Below are positions 1 through 8,919 of a DNA stretch of 64,000 nucleotides, in pieces. The first letter of the stretch is position 1, and each line of letters starts with the position of its first letter. Made by a program: the position numbers and the translations under genes. Source of the DNA: MPNP01 sp026710155 (GTDB lineage Bacteria; Pseudomonadota; Alphaproteobacteria; Rhodobacterales; Rhodobacteraceae); the NCBI GenBank assembly GCA_965200885.1, contig OZ241737.1, forward strand, positions 2,914,001-2,978,000. Reading direction: 5' to 3'. Below the pieces are notes generated by a model, which saw nothing but the letters and a program-made list of their open reading frames with translations, made no database searches and was not told where the DNA came from.

Positions 1-337
1 GGGCAATTACATCTACCCTGCCGTCATGTTCCATGCGGGTTACACTTCTGGAGCCGTGCTCGCAGGATATCAACCGTCCCTGCAGGTCTCGATAATGACC
101 ATTGGCGAAGTTTGAAGGGGCGAGGTATGTGGACAAACCTATTTCCTCATTCCACCTGTATACCTTGTTGTTGGGAATATCCGAAAACAAAAGGAAGCCC
201 GAATCACCCATCCACACAGGTCCCTCGGCCCAATCAAAGCCGGTCGCCAGTTTTTTCAGTTTCACATTGGAAAGCAGGTAGGTTCTGAATCTTTCATCCA
301 GTATTTCATACTCGGGATCAATGCGTTCCAACATCAT
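1..337 (-). CDS. SMP-30/gluconolactonase family protein, N-terminal part
   Basis: Only the first 112 codons are inside the window; the gene runs off the left edge. The translation opens with two Met codons right after an in-frame stop, so the start at 337 is firm. It shows the SMP-30/gluconolactonase beta-propeller opening: a Glu-Gly-Pro-Val-Trp block near residue 39, a Phe-Ser-Asp-Ile-Pro block near 51, then an Asn-Gly-His-Tyr-Arg-Asp segment and Cys-Glu-His-Gly. These are typical metal-site and strand motifs of sugar-lactone hydrolases. Substrate cannot be told; the aldose epimerase and SDR further right could share a sugar-acid route, but they are about 10 kb away. Confidence 0.85.
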   Translation of the reverse strand, partial: MMLERIDPEYEILDERFRTYLLSNVKLKKLATGFDWAEGPVWMGDSGFLLFSDIPNNKVYRWNEEIGLSTYLAPSNFANGHYRDLQGRLISCEHGSRSVTRMEHDGRVDVIA

Positions 338-418
338 GAATTGACATTATTACCTGATTGTGGAAACCGTGTTCCTGATTCTGAATTGTTTTCAAGCATG
401 GATTAAATTGGCCAAAGT

Positions 419-2575
419 CTAATCAGAATCCTCTTCATCGCTTTCCTGCAGGTAAATCTTTGTTTCCTCGGGTATTTCGATGGTGAATTCCGTAAATTTC
501 CCTACCTGTGAGTTAACGGTCAGCGTTCCGCCATGTTCCCTGACAATGTCATTTGTTATGGCCAGGCCGAGTCCTGTTCCCTCATCAGTAGGTTTGGTCG
601 TGAAGAAGGGGTTGAAAATCTTTTCCTTTATTTCATCAGGAATACCATCCCCATTGTCCCGGATGGTAATCTGAATCGTGCTATCTACCTGCAGGGTCTT
701 GATTTTTAATTCAGGATGATAATCAGGGTTATTATTTTCTGCCTCCAATTGAATCCGTTTTTTATGTGTTGCATAACAGGCGTTGGTTACAATATTCAAT
801 ATTACACGCCCGAAGTCCATGGGTATGACAAGAGCCTCTCCGACGTTTGGATCAAACTCCGAGACAATATGCACATTGAAACCCTCGGTGGTTGCCCGTG
901 AACTGTGATAGGCCAGTTTTGCATGCTCGTCAACCAACTGGTTGATGGGTACCTTTTGAGCCTGTCCTTCACCCCTGCCCATACTTAACATGTCATGAAC
1001 AATCCGGTCAGCCCTACTTCCATGACTTAGAATCTTTTCAAGGTTTTCCTTGATTATCGATGCTACATCCTTGATTTCCTCTATCAGCTCTTCTTGGTCC
1101 TCAATTTCCACAGCCTCTTCCAACTCATCAATCAACTCCAGAGAAGATTCAGAGAAATTCTTCACAAAATTCAATGGATTCTTGATTTCATGTGCAACTC
1201 CAGCAGTCAATTCTCCCAAGGCTGCCAGTTTTTCACGCATGACAATTTGGTTTTGAGCCGTTTGCAGTTCTTCCAGTACTTTCTCAAGTTCCTGATTTTT
1301 ACTGACTACCTCTTCGGCCAATTCTTCGACCAAATTCAACCTTTGGGCTTCAAGTGAATTTTTGCGGAATACCTCCAGTGCTTCGGCCATTTCGGCAATT
1401 TCGTCCTTGCCCTTTACCACAACCTCCTCTTGAATGTCACCCGAAGCCATGGCCCGCATTTTTATCGATAATTCCTCCAATCGTTTCAGAATGTGTTTTC
1501 CTACAAACAACCAGGCAATCAAAAAAGCCGATACAACACTTGCGATAGCAAGTATCAGAAGCAGTCTATTTGCTGCAGAAACAGTAGCATTGGCTTCTTC
1601 TATGGCCATGTTTGCCTGTTCATTGCTGCTGCTAACTATGGTCTCGACGTGATTGACCAGTTGGGCTGAAATGATCCTGTTTTGTTGTAACAACTCGGCC
1701 AGTCTATTTTGAATTCTTATTTCATCAATCCGAAGTTGAAAGCCATTTCCTTTGCCCGATCCGTAAAGGTTCAGCGCATCAAAAAGCGGGAGAGTATCTA
1801 CCAACACATTCACATTGTCAATTTCTTTCAAGGTTCTTTGAAGACCATCAATGGACGATTCAAATTGATCCCTCAAGATAGTGATCAGGGCTATATCATT
1901 CTGTGTTGCTGCCTGTGCCAGCAATTGCAAGACAATATTGGTTTCTTTCTCCAGGTTGGACAGACGGCGGAATAAATTGATTTCCTTGTCGGAGCGATAA
2001 ATTTCGGGATCTCCGATTCCCATGTCGAGACTCTCATATCCTGTCATCACATAAAAAAACTGATTATCAATAAATGGTAGAAGGCCTCTTCTGATTTTCT
2101 GTTCAAGGCGACTAACCGAGATGGTAAATTTTTCTGTTTGGTCTCTAAGAACAAAAATTTCCTTCATGAGAGTCTCTATCTCTTCGATATTCTGAGTCAA
2201 TTCCTGGATGCTTTCAGTCAGAATATTCTCAAAAACGCTTTTGCTTTCCATCTCCAGGAGATTTTCCGTGATCCTCTCGAACTCCTCTAAATAGGTATCA
2301 ATTTCTTCTGAAACATTTTTCAAATCGTTTTCGTTTTGGACCGTGGTCAATCTAGGAGCAACTGCACCCAAGGCCGAATTTGTTTTTGCCAGTCCGAATG
2401 CGGAGATTATCCCAGGAAGACTGACATTGTTCACCTCTTGTTGAGCTTCACCGACATTCTCAAATGAAAGCCAAGCAATTATGACAGCTGTCATTGTAAT
2501 GAAAACAGTTACAAATATTGCCGTATATAACTGCGTTGACAGTTTGTAAATGCTAATGGCTGACCCCTTTGTCAT
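419..2575 (-). CDS. membrane sensor histidine kinase (HAMP, HisKA, HATPase)
   Basis: A 718-residue sensor kinase. Membrane segment near residues 16-36, a long helical periplasmic region to about 335, a second membrane segment near 337-359, then HAMP, a coiled coil and a HisKA box (ALGELTAGVAHEIKNPLNF, phosphoacceptor His near 465). The ATPase domain has an N-box (NIVTNACYAT), G1 (DNGDGIP) and G2 (GTGLGLAI). The start codon overlaps the stop of the upstream binding-protein gene by one base (TAATG), so the two are translationally coupled. Expected role: autophosphorylate in response to a periplasmic ligand, probably presented by that binding protein, and signal to the SpoIIE-type response regulator encoded first in the operon. 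The ligand is unknown. Confidence 0.93.
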   Translation of the reverse strand: MTKGSAISIYKLSTQLYTAIFVTVFITMTAVIIAWLSFENVGEAQQEVNNVSLPGIISAFGLAKTNSALGAVAPRLTTVQNENDLKNVSEEIDTYLEEFERITENLLEMESKSVFENILTESIQELTQNIEEIETLMKEIFVLRDQTEKFTISVSRLEQKIRRGLLPFIDNQFFYVMTGYESLDMGIGDPEIYRSDKEINLFRRLSNLEKETNIVLQLLAQAATQNDIALITILRDQFESSIDGLQRTLKEIDNVNVLVDTLPLFDALNLYGSGKGNGFQLRIDEIRIQNRLAELLQQNRIISAQLVNHVETIVSSSNEQANMAIEEANATVSAANRLLLILAIASVVSAFLIAWLFVGKHILKRLEELSIKMRAMASGDIQEEVVVKGKDEIAEMAEALEVFRKNSLEAQRLNLVEELAEEVVSKNQELEKVLEELQTAQNQIVMREKLAALGELTAGVAHEIKNPLNFVKNFSESSLELIDELEEAVEIEDQEELIEEIKDVASIIKENLEKILSHGSRADRIVHDMLSMGRGEGQAQKVPINQLVDEHAKLAYHSSRATTEGFNVHIVSEFDPNVGEALVIPMDFGRVILNIVTNACYATHKKRIQLEAENNNPDYHPELKIKTLQVDSTIQITIRDNGDGIPDEIKEKIFNPFFTTKPTDEGTGLGLAITNDIVREHGGTLTVNSQVGKFTEFTIEIPEETKIYLQESDEEDSD

Positions 2576-3792
2576 TATCGGGCACCCTGTGGATTATCCA
2601 AAAGGGATCGAACTGAGACAAATCCCTCTCCAGTAACCAGTTTTGTTAAAAAAACCTCATCCAAACCTTGATTGTCAAATTCCCCAAAATTGAAACTCAG
2701 ATCACCAATATTGATTTCATCGCTCTGGTTAAATTTATTCAAAAAGCATTCGCGATCAATTTCGCGGCCACACTGTTCCAACGCCTCTATAGTAACCCTA
2801 GCAGCCAGATATCCTTCAAACGAACCAAAGCCATAGCTTTCACCCGGATTAAAATTTGATATGGCTTCACGGTATTGCATCGCAATTTCAGAATCTGTGG
2901 CCAAGAAATCAGGCACGACCTGGGTCATGAATACATCCGGGAAATCCTTATCACCCAAAATCGAAGCCAGGGCATTTCCCCCAACAAAGGAAATGGTCAT
3001 GAAGATTGGCTTGAAATCAACCTTGTGTGCCCATTCGATGGCTGTGGCTACAGGTTCATAAGCCCCGACCACTATAATTGCCTCAGGATTCTTGATCAAT
3101 AGATCGTAAAGAGCCGTTTTTACCGCATTGGTATTTCGGGGATATACGCTTGCTCCCACCAATCGGAGGCCATAAATATTTAGGGCATTCATCGTCCCAT
3201 TGTAGCCAACCCGCCCAAAGGAATCGTTCTGATAAAGGACTGCTATCCTTGATATTTTGCGATCCTGGGTTAACCGCTCAACCATTTCATTGATCTCCTG
3301 TTGGTAGGAGGCACGAATATTTACGACTGTCTCAAACCTATCCCTGTCTCTCAGGAAACCCGCTCCGGTGAAAGGTGCTATGAATGGAACACCTGCTTCT
3401 TCACTTATACTTACAACTGCTCGTGAAGTGGGAGTTCCTACTTCACCAATGATGGCAAATACATTCTGGTTTTTGATCAACTCTCTGGTATTGGATACTG
3501 CTCTGTCCGGTTCATAAAAATCATCAAGATGGATCAGATGGATTTCCCTACCATGCACTCCACCGCTTGAGTTCACCTCTTCGAAGGCTGCCTGTATTCC
3601 AAGTCTCATGGCCTTGCCCAATTCACCTGCTGGACCGGTAAATGCCGCTGACTGTCCAAAGGTAATCCGGTTTTCATTTATACCTATATTTCCTATATTT
3701 TCCTGAGAATTCATGGGGTTGCCGAATATTCCAAGCAACATCAAAAAGGGGAAAAAAATCAATTTCATCTGGTACTTGCGCATAAATTCCAT
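2575..3792 (-). CDS. periplasmic ligand-binding protein, LivJ/Peripla_BP_6 type
   Basis: 405 residues with an N-terminal hydrophobic signal segment (about residues 8-28) and the type I periplasmic-binding fold of branched-chain amino acid and amide receptors: an opening strand at ITFGQSAAFTGPAGELG, an acidic loop at HLDDFYEPDRA, and the interlobe strand at RIAVLYQNDSFGRVGYNG. No permease or ATPase gene is nearby. It sits between a response regulator and a sensor kinase and is coupled to the kinase by a one-base overlap. The likely job is therefore sensing, as a ligand-loaded partner of the kinase periplasmic domain, rather than uptake. Partnership is inferred from linkage only. Confidence 0.88.
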   Translation of the reverse strand: MEFMRKYQMKLIFFPFLMLLGIFGNPMNSQENIGNIGINENRITFGQSAAFTGPAGELGKAMRLGIQAAFEEVNSSGGVHGREIHLIHLDDFYEPDRAVSNTRELIKNQNVFAIIGEVGTPTSRAVVSISEEAGVPFIAPFTGAGFLRDRDRFETVVNIRASYQQEINEMVERLTQDRKISRIAVLYQNDSFGRVGYNGTMNALNIYGLRLVGASVYPRNTNAVKTALYDLLIKNPEAIIVVGAYEPVATAIEWAHKVDFKPIFMTISFVGGNALASILGDKDFPDVFMTQVVPDFLATDSEIAMQYREAISNFNPGESYGFGSFEGYLAARVTIEALEQCGREIDRECFLNKFNQSDEINIGDLSFNFGEFDNQGLDEVFLTKLVTGEGFVSVRSLLDNPQGAR

Positions 3793-3857
3793 TTAGTCTT
3801 CAAAATCGCTCTAAATTTATTAAGGGAACCTTAAATTCATTTCAATGATGCAATTAT

Positions 3858-5033
3858 TTAAACTCCGGGGCTGACCGGGCCATCATACCTAAGAGAAATA
3901 CAGGTCAGATCATCAGATTGCGGAACATCCTTGGAAAATTCCCTAACGTTGCCCACTATTGCTTCGTTGAACTGCGCTATATTCAAATCCTTGTTGGATT
4001 TTACGGCCTGTCTCAACCCATTTATTCCAAATAGTTCATCTTTTGAATTCATGGTTTCGGTTATACCATTTGTATAAAATACCACTCTATCATTTGGCTC
4101 AAGGGCAAATTGATGGTCTTTGAACTCAATTTCTTCAAACATCCCCAAGGCAACTCCACTTTCCGCTGTTAAAAACATTGAACTACCATCCGGCTTTACG
4201 ATCAAAGGTGGATTATGTCCTCCATTGGAATAGGAGATCTGTCCTGTTATGGTATCAACTACACAATAAAAAACGGATACAAACATACCGGTCAGATTGT
4301 CTTCAACCAACAATCGGTTGACCTCCTTCAATACATCACTGGGATTTTTATTGCCAATAGCCGCGCCTTTTATCAATGTTCTGCTCGACATCATGAACAT
4401 TGCAGCCGGCACTCCCCTGCCAGAAACATCAGCAATTACAACGCCGAATTTGCCTTCTCCACAATTGATTATATCAAAAAAGTCCCCTCCTACATTCTTG
4501 GCAGATAATATTGTACCTGCAAGTTTGTAGTTCTCTCCACTGGGAAAGATTCTCGGTAAAATCGATTGCTGCATTTTATCAGCAATTGACAGTTCATTAT
4601 TGATTGAGGTCAGTTTGTCCCTCGCTGCCAAGGCATCACGCCAAAGCTCAAGGTGTTTGGCTGTCCGCTCAATGGTTGTTTTCAAGTCCATAAAATCAAT
4701 CGGTTTGGTAATAAAATCAAAGGCCCCCCGATTCATGGCCTTCCTGATGTTTTTCATATCACCGTAAGCCGAAACAATAACCGATCTGATGTTGGGATTT
4801 ACACTTGGTATTTGTTCAAGGAGAGTCAAGCCATCCATCTTCGGCATGTTTATGTCCGAAAGAACAATATCAATATCCTCATCCTCATTTAACTTGTCAA
4901 GAGCTAAAATGCCATCACTTGCAAAAGCAAATTCGTAGGTATTGTTCCTTATTTCCCGGCGCATTCTCTGGAGGACCAAAGGTTGCAGGTCCGGTTCGTC
5001 ATCAACTACTAGAATCTTGTGAGGTTTTGACAT
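3858..5033 (-). CDS. response regulator fused to SpoIIE/RsbU-type PP2C phosphatase
   Basis: 391 residues. Receiver domain at 1-125: acidic pair D11-D12, phosphoacceptor D60 in LSDINMPKMDG, and the conserved Lys in FITKPID. A short helical linker leads to a PPM/SpoIIE phosphatase domain (about 165-385) with metal-site motifs VGGDFFDI, ADVSGRGVPAA, NGGHNPP, YTNGITE and a final DDLT. Such proteins usually dephosphorylate an anti-anti-sigma factor, as in general stress or partner-switching control. No anti-sigma or STAS gene is in the window, so the target is unknown. It is the first gene of the three-gene signalling operon, 65 bases before the binding-protein gene. Confidence 0.93.
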   Translation of the reverse strand: MSKPHKILVVDDEPDLQPLVLQRMRREIRNNTYEFAFASDGILALDKLNEDEDIDIVLSDINMPKMDGLTLLEQIPSVNPNIRSVIVSAYGDMKNIRKAMNRGAFDFITKPIDFMDLKTTIERTAKHLELWRDALAARDKLTSINNELSIADKMQQSILPRIFPSGENYKLAGTILSAKNVGGDFFDIINCGEGKFGVVIADVSGRGVPAAMFMMSSRTLIKGAAIGNKNPSDVLKEVNRLLVEDNLTGMFVSVFYCVVDTITGQISYSNGGHNPPLIVKPDGSSMFLTAESGVALGMFEEIEFKDHQFALEPNDRVVFYTNGITETMNSKDELFGINGLRQAVKSNKDLNIAQFNEAIVGNVREFSKDVPQSDDLTCISLRYDGPVSPGV

Positions 5034-5073
5034 GAAAATCCATTCCCTTAAAATATAAATCCGCTTGACTTGA

Positions 5074-5116
5074 TTGTCCCAATTCTTGAATTTTGGACAA
5101 TACCACCGCTAGCGGT
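5074..5116. promoter_or_regulatory. inverted repeat and 12-bp palindrome upstream of the signalling operon
   Basis: Two symmetrical sites lie 40-85 bases upstream of the response-regulator start. The first has arms TTGTCC (5074-5079) and GGACAA (5095-5100) with inner AATT copies at 5081-5084 and 5089-5092. The second is a perfect palindrome, ACCGCTAGCGGT (5105-5116). Either could be an operator for the operon, or for the HAD gene that diverges from here. No cognate regulator is recognised. Confidence 0.35.
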
Positions 5117-5270
5117 TATGTGTTTATATGAAAATAAGTAATTAAATATACATATTTTTTTTGCGATAGAAAGTGTAGCAATTCAATACATTGATCATAT
5201 GCCTGCATTTAAACACAGTAAAAGACCATCCATTTAAAAATCCGCTGCAATTTGATGTAAATTTATTGGG

Positions 5271-5990
5271 ATGTTTATGAAGTTGACTGGCTACAAGGTG
5301 TTATCCTTCGATTGTTATGGAACACTTATTGATTGGGAAACCGGTATTCTTGAAAATTTATGCCCCCTGATTCAAAAACTCGATTATAGTCCCATACCAG
5401 ACAAGGTCTTGGAAACACATGCAAAATTTGAAGCCAAAACCCAATCCTTGCATCCGGATCTGAAATACCCCCAACTTTTGTCTAGGGTGTATGAGCAAAT
5501 AGCTGCTGAGTGGAATATCAACATTGATCCCAACGAAAGCAGGAATTACGGCAATTCTGTAGGTGCCTGGCCTGTCTTTGATGATTCTCCATCTGCACTG
5601 AAAACCTTGAAGAAACATTTCCAATTGGTGATCCTTTCAAATGTGGATAACTCCAGTTTCACCAAATCAAATAACAGATTGGAAGTTGAATTTGATGATA
5701 TCATCACGGCTGAGGATGTAGGTTCCTACAAACCCAACCCGAATAATTTTAGATTCATGCTGGGAAAGCTTGCTCAAAAGGGAATTGAAAAGCATGAAAT
5801 ACTTCACGTTGCCGAGAGCCTTTTTCATGATCACATTCCTGCAAACAAATTTGAACTGGACAATTGCCGGATTTACAGGAGGCACCGGAAAGTAGGGTAT
5901 GGTGCTACAAAAAATCCCGGAAAAATGCCCACATTCAACTTCGGGTTCAATAGTATGAAAGAATTGGCTGATGCTGTTGAGAATATGTAA
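5271..5990 (+). CDS. haloacid dehalogenase-type (HAD) hydrolase
   Basis: 239 residues of the L-2-haloacid dehalogenase branch of the HAD superfamily. Motif I is FDCYGTLIDW with nucleophile D14, motif II is ILSNVDNSSF, the motif III Lys is in SYKPNPNNF, and the final loop is HVAESLFHDHIPANK. It lacks the canonical acidic Asp-Asp pair of phosphatases at the last motif, which fits the dehalogenase-like subgroup. Two Met codons (5271, 5277) are possible starts. It diverges from the signalling operon and is followed by a 230-base gap before amt. The substrate is not evident. Confidence 0.85.
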   Translation: MFMKLTGYKVLSFDCYGTLIDWETGILENLCPLIQKLDYSPIPDKVLETHAKFEAKTQSLHPDLKYPQLLSRVYEQIAAEWNINIDPNESRNYGNSVGAWPVFDDSPSALKTLKKHFQLVILSNVDNSSFTKSNNRLEVEFDDIITAEDVGSYKPNPNNFRFMLGKLAQKGIEKHEILHVAESLFHDHIPANKFELDNCRIYRRHRKVGYGATKNPGKMPTFNFGFNSMKELADAVENM

Positions 5991-6221
5991 ATAACGGCGA
6001 AATGAAAAACTAGTTCAAGTTATTGCATTATTAATGTACAATATCTTTTGAACATTTGCTTTGTCAGTAAATTGGTTTGGCAGTTCTTCGGAATTGCATT
6101 TCTTGTTCATGACTTGGTGATGTATTGGGGGAATGGTTGTAGGGTTTATTTTGTTGACTTAAGTTCACACTACAATTCAGCAAGCATTTCTCTGTTAAAC
6201 TGTGTATTTTAGGAGAAAATT

Positions 6222-7583
6222 ATGGGGAATAATCTTGATGCATTGACCACGATTTTTACCGAGTTCTATTATTGGTTGACTGTGGCTTTGATGTTTTTGA
6301 TTCACGTAGGTTTCTGCATGTATGAAGTCGGTGCTAGCAGGCGTCGCAACCATATGCATACCCTGTTAAAAAATTCAATGTTGATACCTTTGGTCACCAT
6401 TACCTTCTTTTTCTTCGGTTGGTGGATTTATTGGGCATTTCCAAATGGCCCATTCATTACCGGGGGCATTGAATGGGAAGCAGCAAATGCCAATTCGCCT
6501 GTTTCCGATATTATGGGGACCAATCTAAGCGATCGAATAACCGGCGTGTTCTGGGCTGCATTTTTGCTCTTTTCCTGGACTGCAGCATCTATTGTATCAG
6601 GTTCGGTGATAGAAAGAATCAATTCCGGGGCTTTTTGGATTCTGGCAGTATTGATTGGGTCAGGCGCCTGGATAATCGATGCGGCCTGGGGTTGGCATTA
6701 CCAAGGTTGGATGGTTCAACTTCTTGGTTATCATGATGCCTATGCCAGTGGAGTAATTCATGCTGTTGCTGGTGGATTTGCCCTGGGGGTATTGGTCGTT
6801 CTTGGACCAAGATTGGGTAAATTTGCTGCTGATGGGAAACCGAGGGATATACTTCCCCACAACCCATGGCTGGTTTGTATAGGTTTGTTCCTGATCTACA
6901 CCGGATTTTGGGGTTTCTATGTTGCCTGTAACGTACCCTTGATTTCTCCAGAAGCGATCGGTGGACAAATTACCGGGGAAACCTGGACTGCGACAACGAT
7001 TTATTTGACCCCCACCACTCTGGGAGCCATTACCTTCAATTTCCTCATGTCCCTTTCCGGAGGCATGATGATGGGATACTTTGTTTCCAAGGGGAATGCT
7101 TTCTGGACGTACTCGGGTGGATTGGCTGGAATCATTACGGCCTCGGCCGGCAATGATCTGTACCATCCGATACAGGCCATGATCATCGGTGGTGTAGGAA
7201 CATACATTGCCTACAAGTTGCATTATTGGGTTGAAAACAAGTTCAAGATCGATGATGCCGTAGGTGCTGTTGCTGTCCATGGTTATGCGGGTTTCATCGG
7301 CTTGGTCATCTGTGGATTTGTACTTTGGGGACATCCAAGTTCACCTTACGAGGGTTATGCTGCAATCAATCCATTGGGTAACTTCATTGGTGCCATCATC
7401 ATGTTTGGTGTACTGGGTTTTCTGCCGGGATATATTGCTTCCAAGATTCTTCATGCCTTTGGATTGTTGAGAATTCCAAAGGAAGTTGAATTGATGGGGC
7501 TTGATTTCGGGACTGCCCAGGAGGAAGAAGCGGCCGCAAGGGAAGTCCGTGAAGCAGAAATTGCCATGGCAAATGGCAAATAA
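6222..7583 (+). CDS. amt: ammonium transporter Amt
   Basis: 453 residues with about eleven membrane segments. The pore twin-histidine motifs are recognisable: GVIHAVAGG near residue 175 and AVAVHGYAG near 350. Conserved Amt/Rh features include the FLIHVGFCMYEVG and WAAFLLFSWTAASIVSG segments. A clear Shine-Dalgarno sequence (AGGAGA) precedes the ATG. The C-terminal tail is long, Glu/Ala-rich and cytoplasmic. No PII (glnK) gene is linked, unlike many amt loci; instead a small one-span membrane protein gene follows after 20 bases and shares the terminator. Imports ammonium; useful where methylated amines and ammonium are nitrogen sources. Confidence 0.96.
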   Translation: MGNNLDALTTIFTEFYYWLTVALMFLIHVGFCMYEVGASRRRNHMHTLLKNSMLIPLVTITFFFFGWWIYWAFPNGPFITGGIEWEAANANSPVSDIMGTNLSDRITGVFWAAFLLFSWTAASIVSGSVIERINSGAFWILAVLIGSGAWIIDAAWGWHYQGWMVQLLGYHDAYASGVIHAVAGGFALGVLVVLGPRLGKFAADGKPRDILPHNPWLVCIGLFLIYTGFWGFYVACNVPLISPEAIGGQITGETWTATTIYLTPTTLGAITFNFLMSLSGGMMMGYFVSKGNAFWTYSGGLAGIITASAGNDLYHPIQAMIIGGVGTYIAYKLHYWVENKFKIDDAVGAVAVHGYAGFIGLVICGFVLWGHPSSPYEGYAAINPLGNFIGAIIMFGVLGFLPGYIASKILHAFGLLRIPKEVELMGLDFGTAQEEEAAAREVREAEIAMANGK

Positions 7584-7603
7584 CTTTTAGAAAGGAGTAA
7601 ATC

Positions 7604-7825
7604 ATGAATACAACCGGAGTATCATCCTGGGCGGTAGACCTCGCTGATGTTGGGGCTATTTATCCCTTTCAGGGTTTGGAATTGATCCTGCTCATCATTG
7701 CCTTGATTTTCTGGATTTGGTGGCATATCGCCACTTTCCGCATGGAATTTGATCGACAAGATGAAAAAATCCGCAAATATGGCAATTCTGAACATATCAC
7801 CAACGCCATAGAAAATGACAAGTAG
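7604..7825 (+). CDS. small single-span membrane protein linked to amt
   Basis: 73 residues, preceded by a strong ribosome-binding site (AAAGGAG, six bases before the ATG). One hydrophobic segment at about residues 22-44, containing the aromatic stretch FWIWWHI, is followed by a charged C-terminal tail. It lies 20 bases after amt and before a strong terminator, so it is almost certainly co-transcribed with the transporter. I do not recognise the family. A regulatory or assembly subunit of the transporter is a reasonable inference from position only. Confidence 0.8.
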   Translation: MNTTGVSSWAVDLADVGAIYPFQGLELILLIIALIFWIWWHIATFRMEFDRQDEKIRKYGNSEHITNAIENDK

Positions 7826-7843
7826 TCATCTTGGTCTACTTAA

Positions 7844-7875
7844 TCAGGGGGCTTCTAATGCCCCCTGACTTTTTC
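7844..7875 (+). terminator. rho-independent terminator of the amt operon
   Basis: Perfect 8-bp stem TCAGGGGG (7844-7851) and CCCCCTGA (7861-7868) with a 9-base loop, followed by CTTTTTC. It lies 18 bases after the small membrane-protein gene. Confidence 0.9.
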
Positions 7876-8227
7876 AATACATATTGATTTACAGACCTAA
7901 CTTTTAATTGAATAATCACATTAATTTATGATTAAAAGTATTTAACGATGCCAATAACCTATAAGTGGAAAGGGTTACAGCACTTGAAATTGGCAAGAAG
8001 ATATTGTTTGTTTCTTTTTCACATGAACCTGGTTGGGATTAGAAAATGAAGGGTTGTAGAATCAATTTTTTGAAAATTTTGTATCCAAATTAAGTGCTTA
8101 ATCAAGAAGAATGGAAACGGAAGTTATTGAATTAATTCTATCTTTTGTATTCTTGGAATAACTTGTTCGTACATCACCCGGTCATACATTTCATTCTAAC
8201 AGCCATAACTTAGCAAAAGGAAATTTT
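7876..8227. other. AT-rich intergenic region before the restriction-modification relic
   Basis: About 350 AT-rich bases with no supported gene. A ribosome-binding-like AAAGGA precedes the GTG at 8228, where the endonuclease relic begins. A short match to the inner part of the TIR (GTGCTTAATCAA near 8095) is probably chance. Confidence 0.6.
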
Positions 8228-8919
8228 GTGAAATCGAAATCATCAGATTCACGATCTTCAGAATACCAAAAATTAGGGCCAAGGGTCAATCAAAACGACT
8301 TCAAAGTCAACACGAATTGGCTAGTGGTTCCCTTGGCATATTTGGCAAGGAGGCCAAACTTCATGATATGTGAATCCACGAAGTAAAAGAACAAATCCTT
8401 GAGAAATTGAAACACGAACACCCCGAACTGTCCTTCCGTCATCGTGGAGAAATCACAAAAAAAAGAAATTCACGAACGGCTCGCGGAAATTGACCCTGGT
8501 CTTGGTCAAGTGCTAGTTGTCGAAAATGCCACAATTAAACCGGATGGTGTTATCATTGAGGTTTTGGATCATTCCAACCGATACAGAGCAGTTCTTGTTA
8601 GTGAATCCAAGCATCAAGGAAATGATGTTGAAAAAATCCGAGCAGGAATAAAACAAGGCAAAAACAAGAACCAAGATCGGATGGTTGCAGGAAACGCAAT
8701 AGAACGCGTCCACAAGAATATCCGGGAAGTGAGGAACCTAATGCTTAACGAAGTTCATTTTCCTTATGTGGTTTTTCTACAAGGCTTGAACTTTGCTACA
8801 ACAACATTCTTTGTTGAATCTCCAGAAGGTCGGTTGGTCAAAATTCCACATGACGCAGGGAACCTCAACCGTATTGATCGTGTTACAGGAAGTATTTATG
8901 GCATGGAGATTAATAAAAA

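Noticed and set aside
6660..7334. Long minus-strand reading frame inside amt
   Set aside because: It lies fully within the strongly supported amt gene and has no family motifs; codon-pattern shadow.
8090..8106. GTGCTTAATCAA match to the TIR inner end, upstream of the endonuclease relic
   Set aside because: Only about 12 bases match, without the terminal CGGGATTACA part, in AT-rich DNA; chance is likely.
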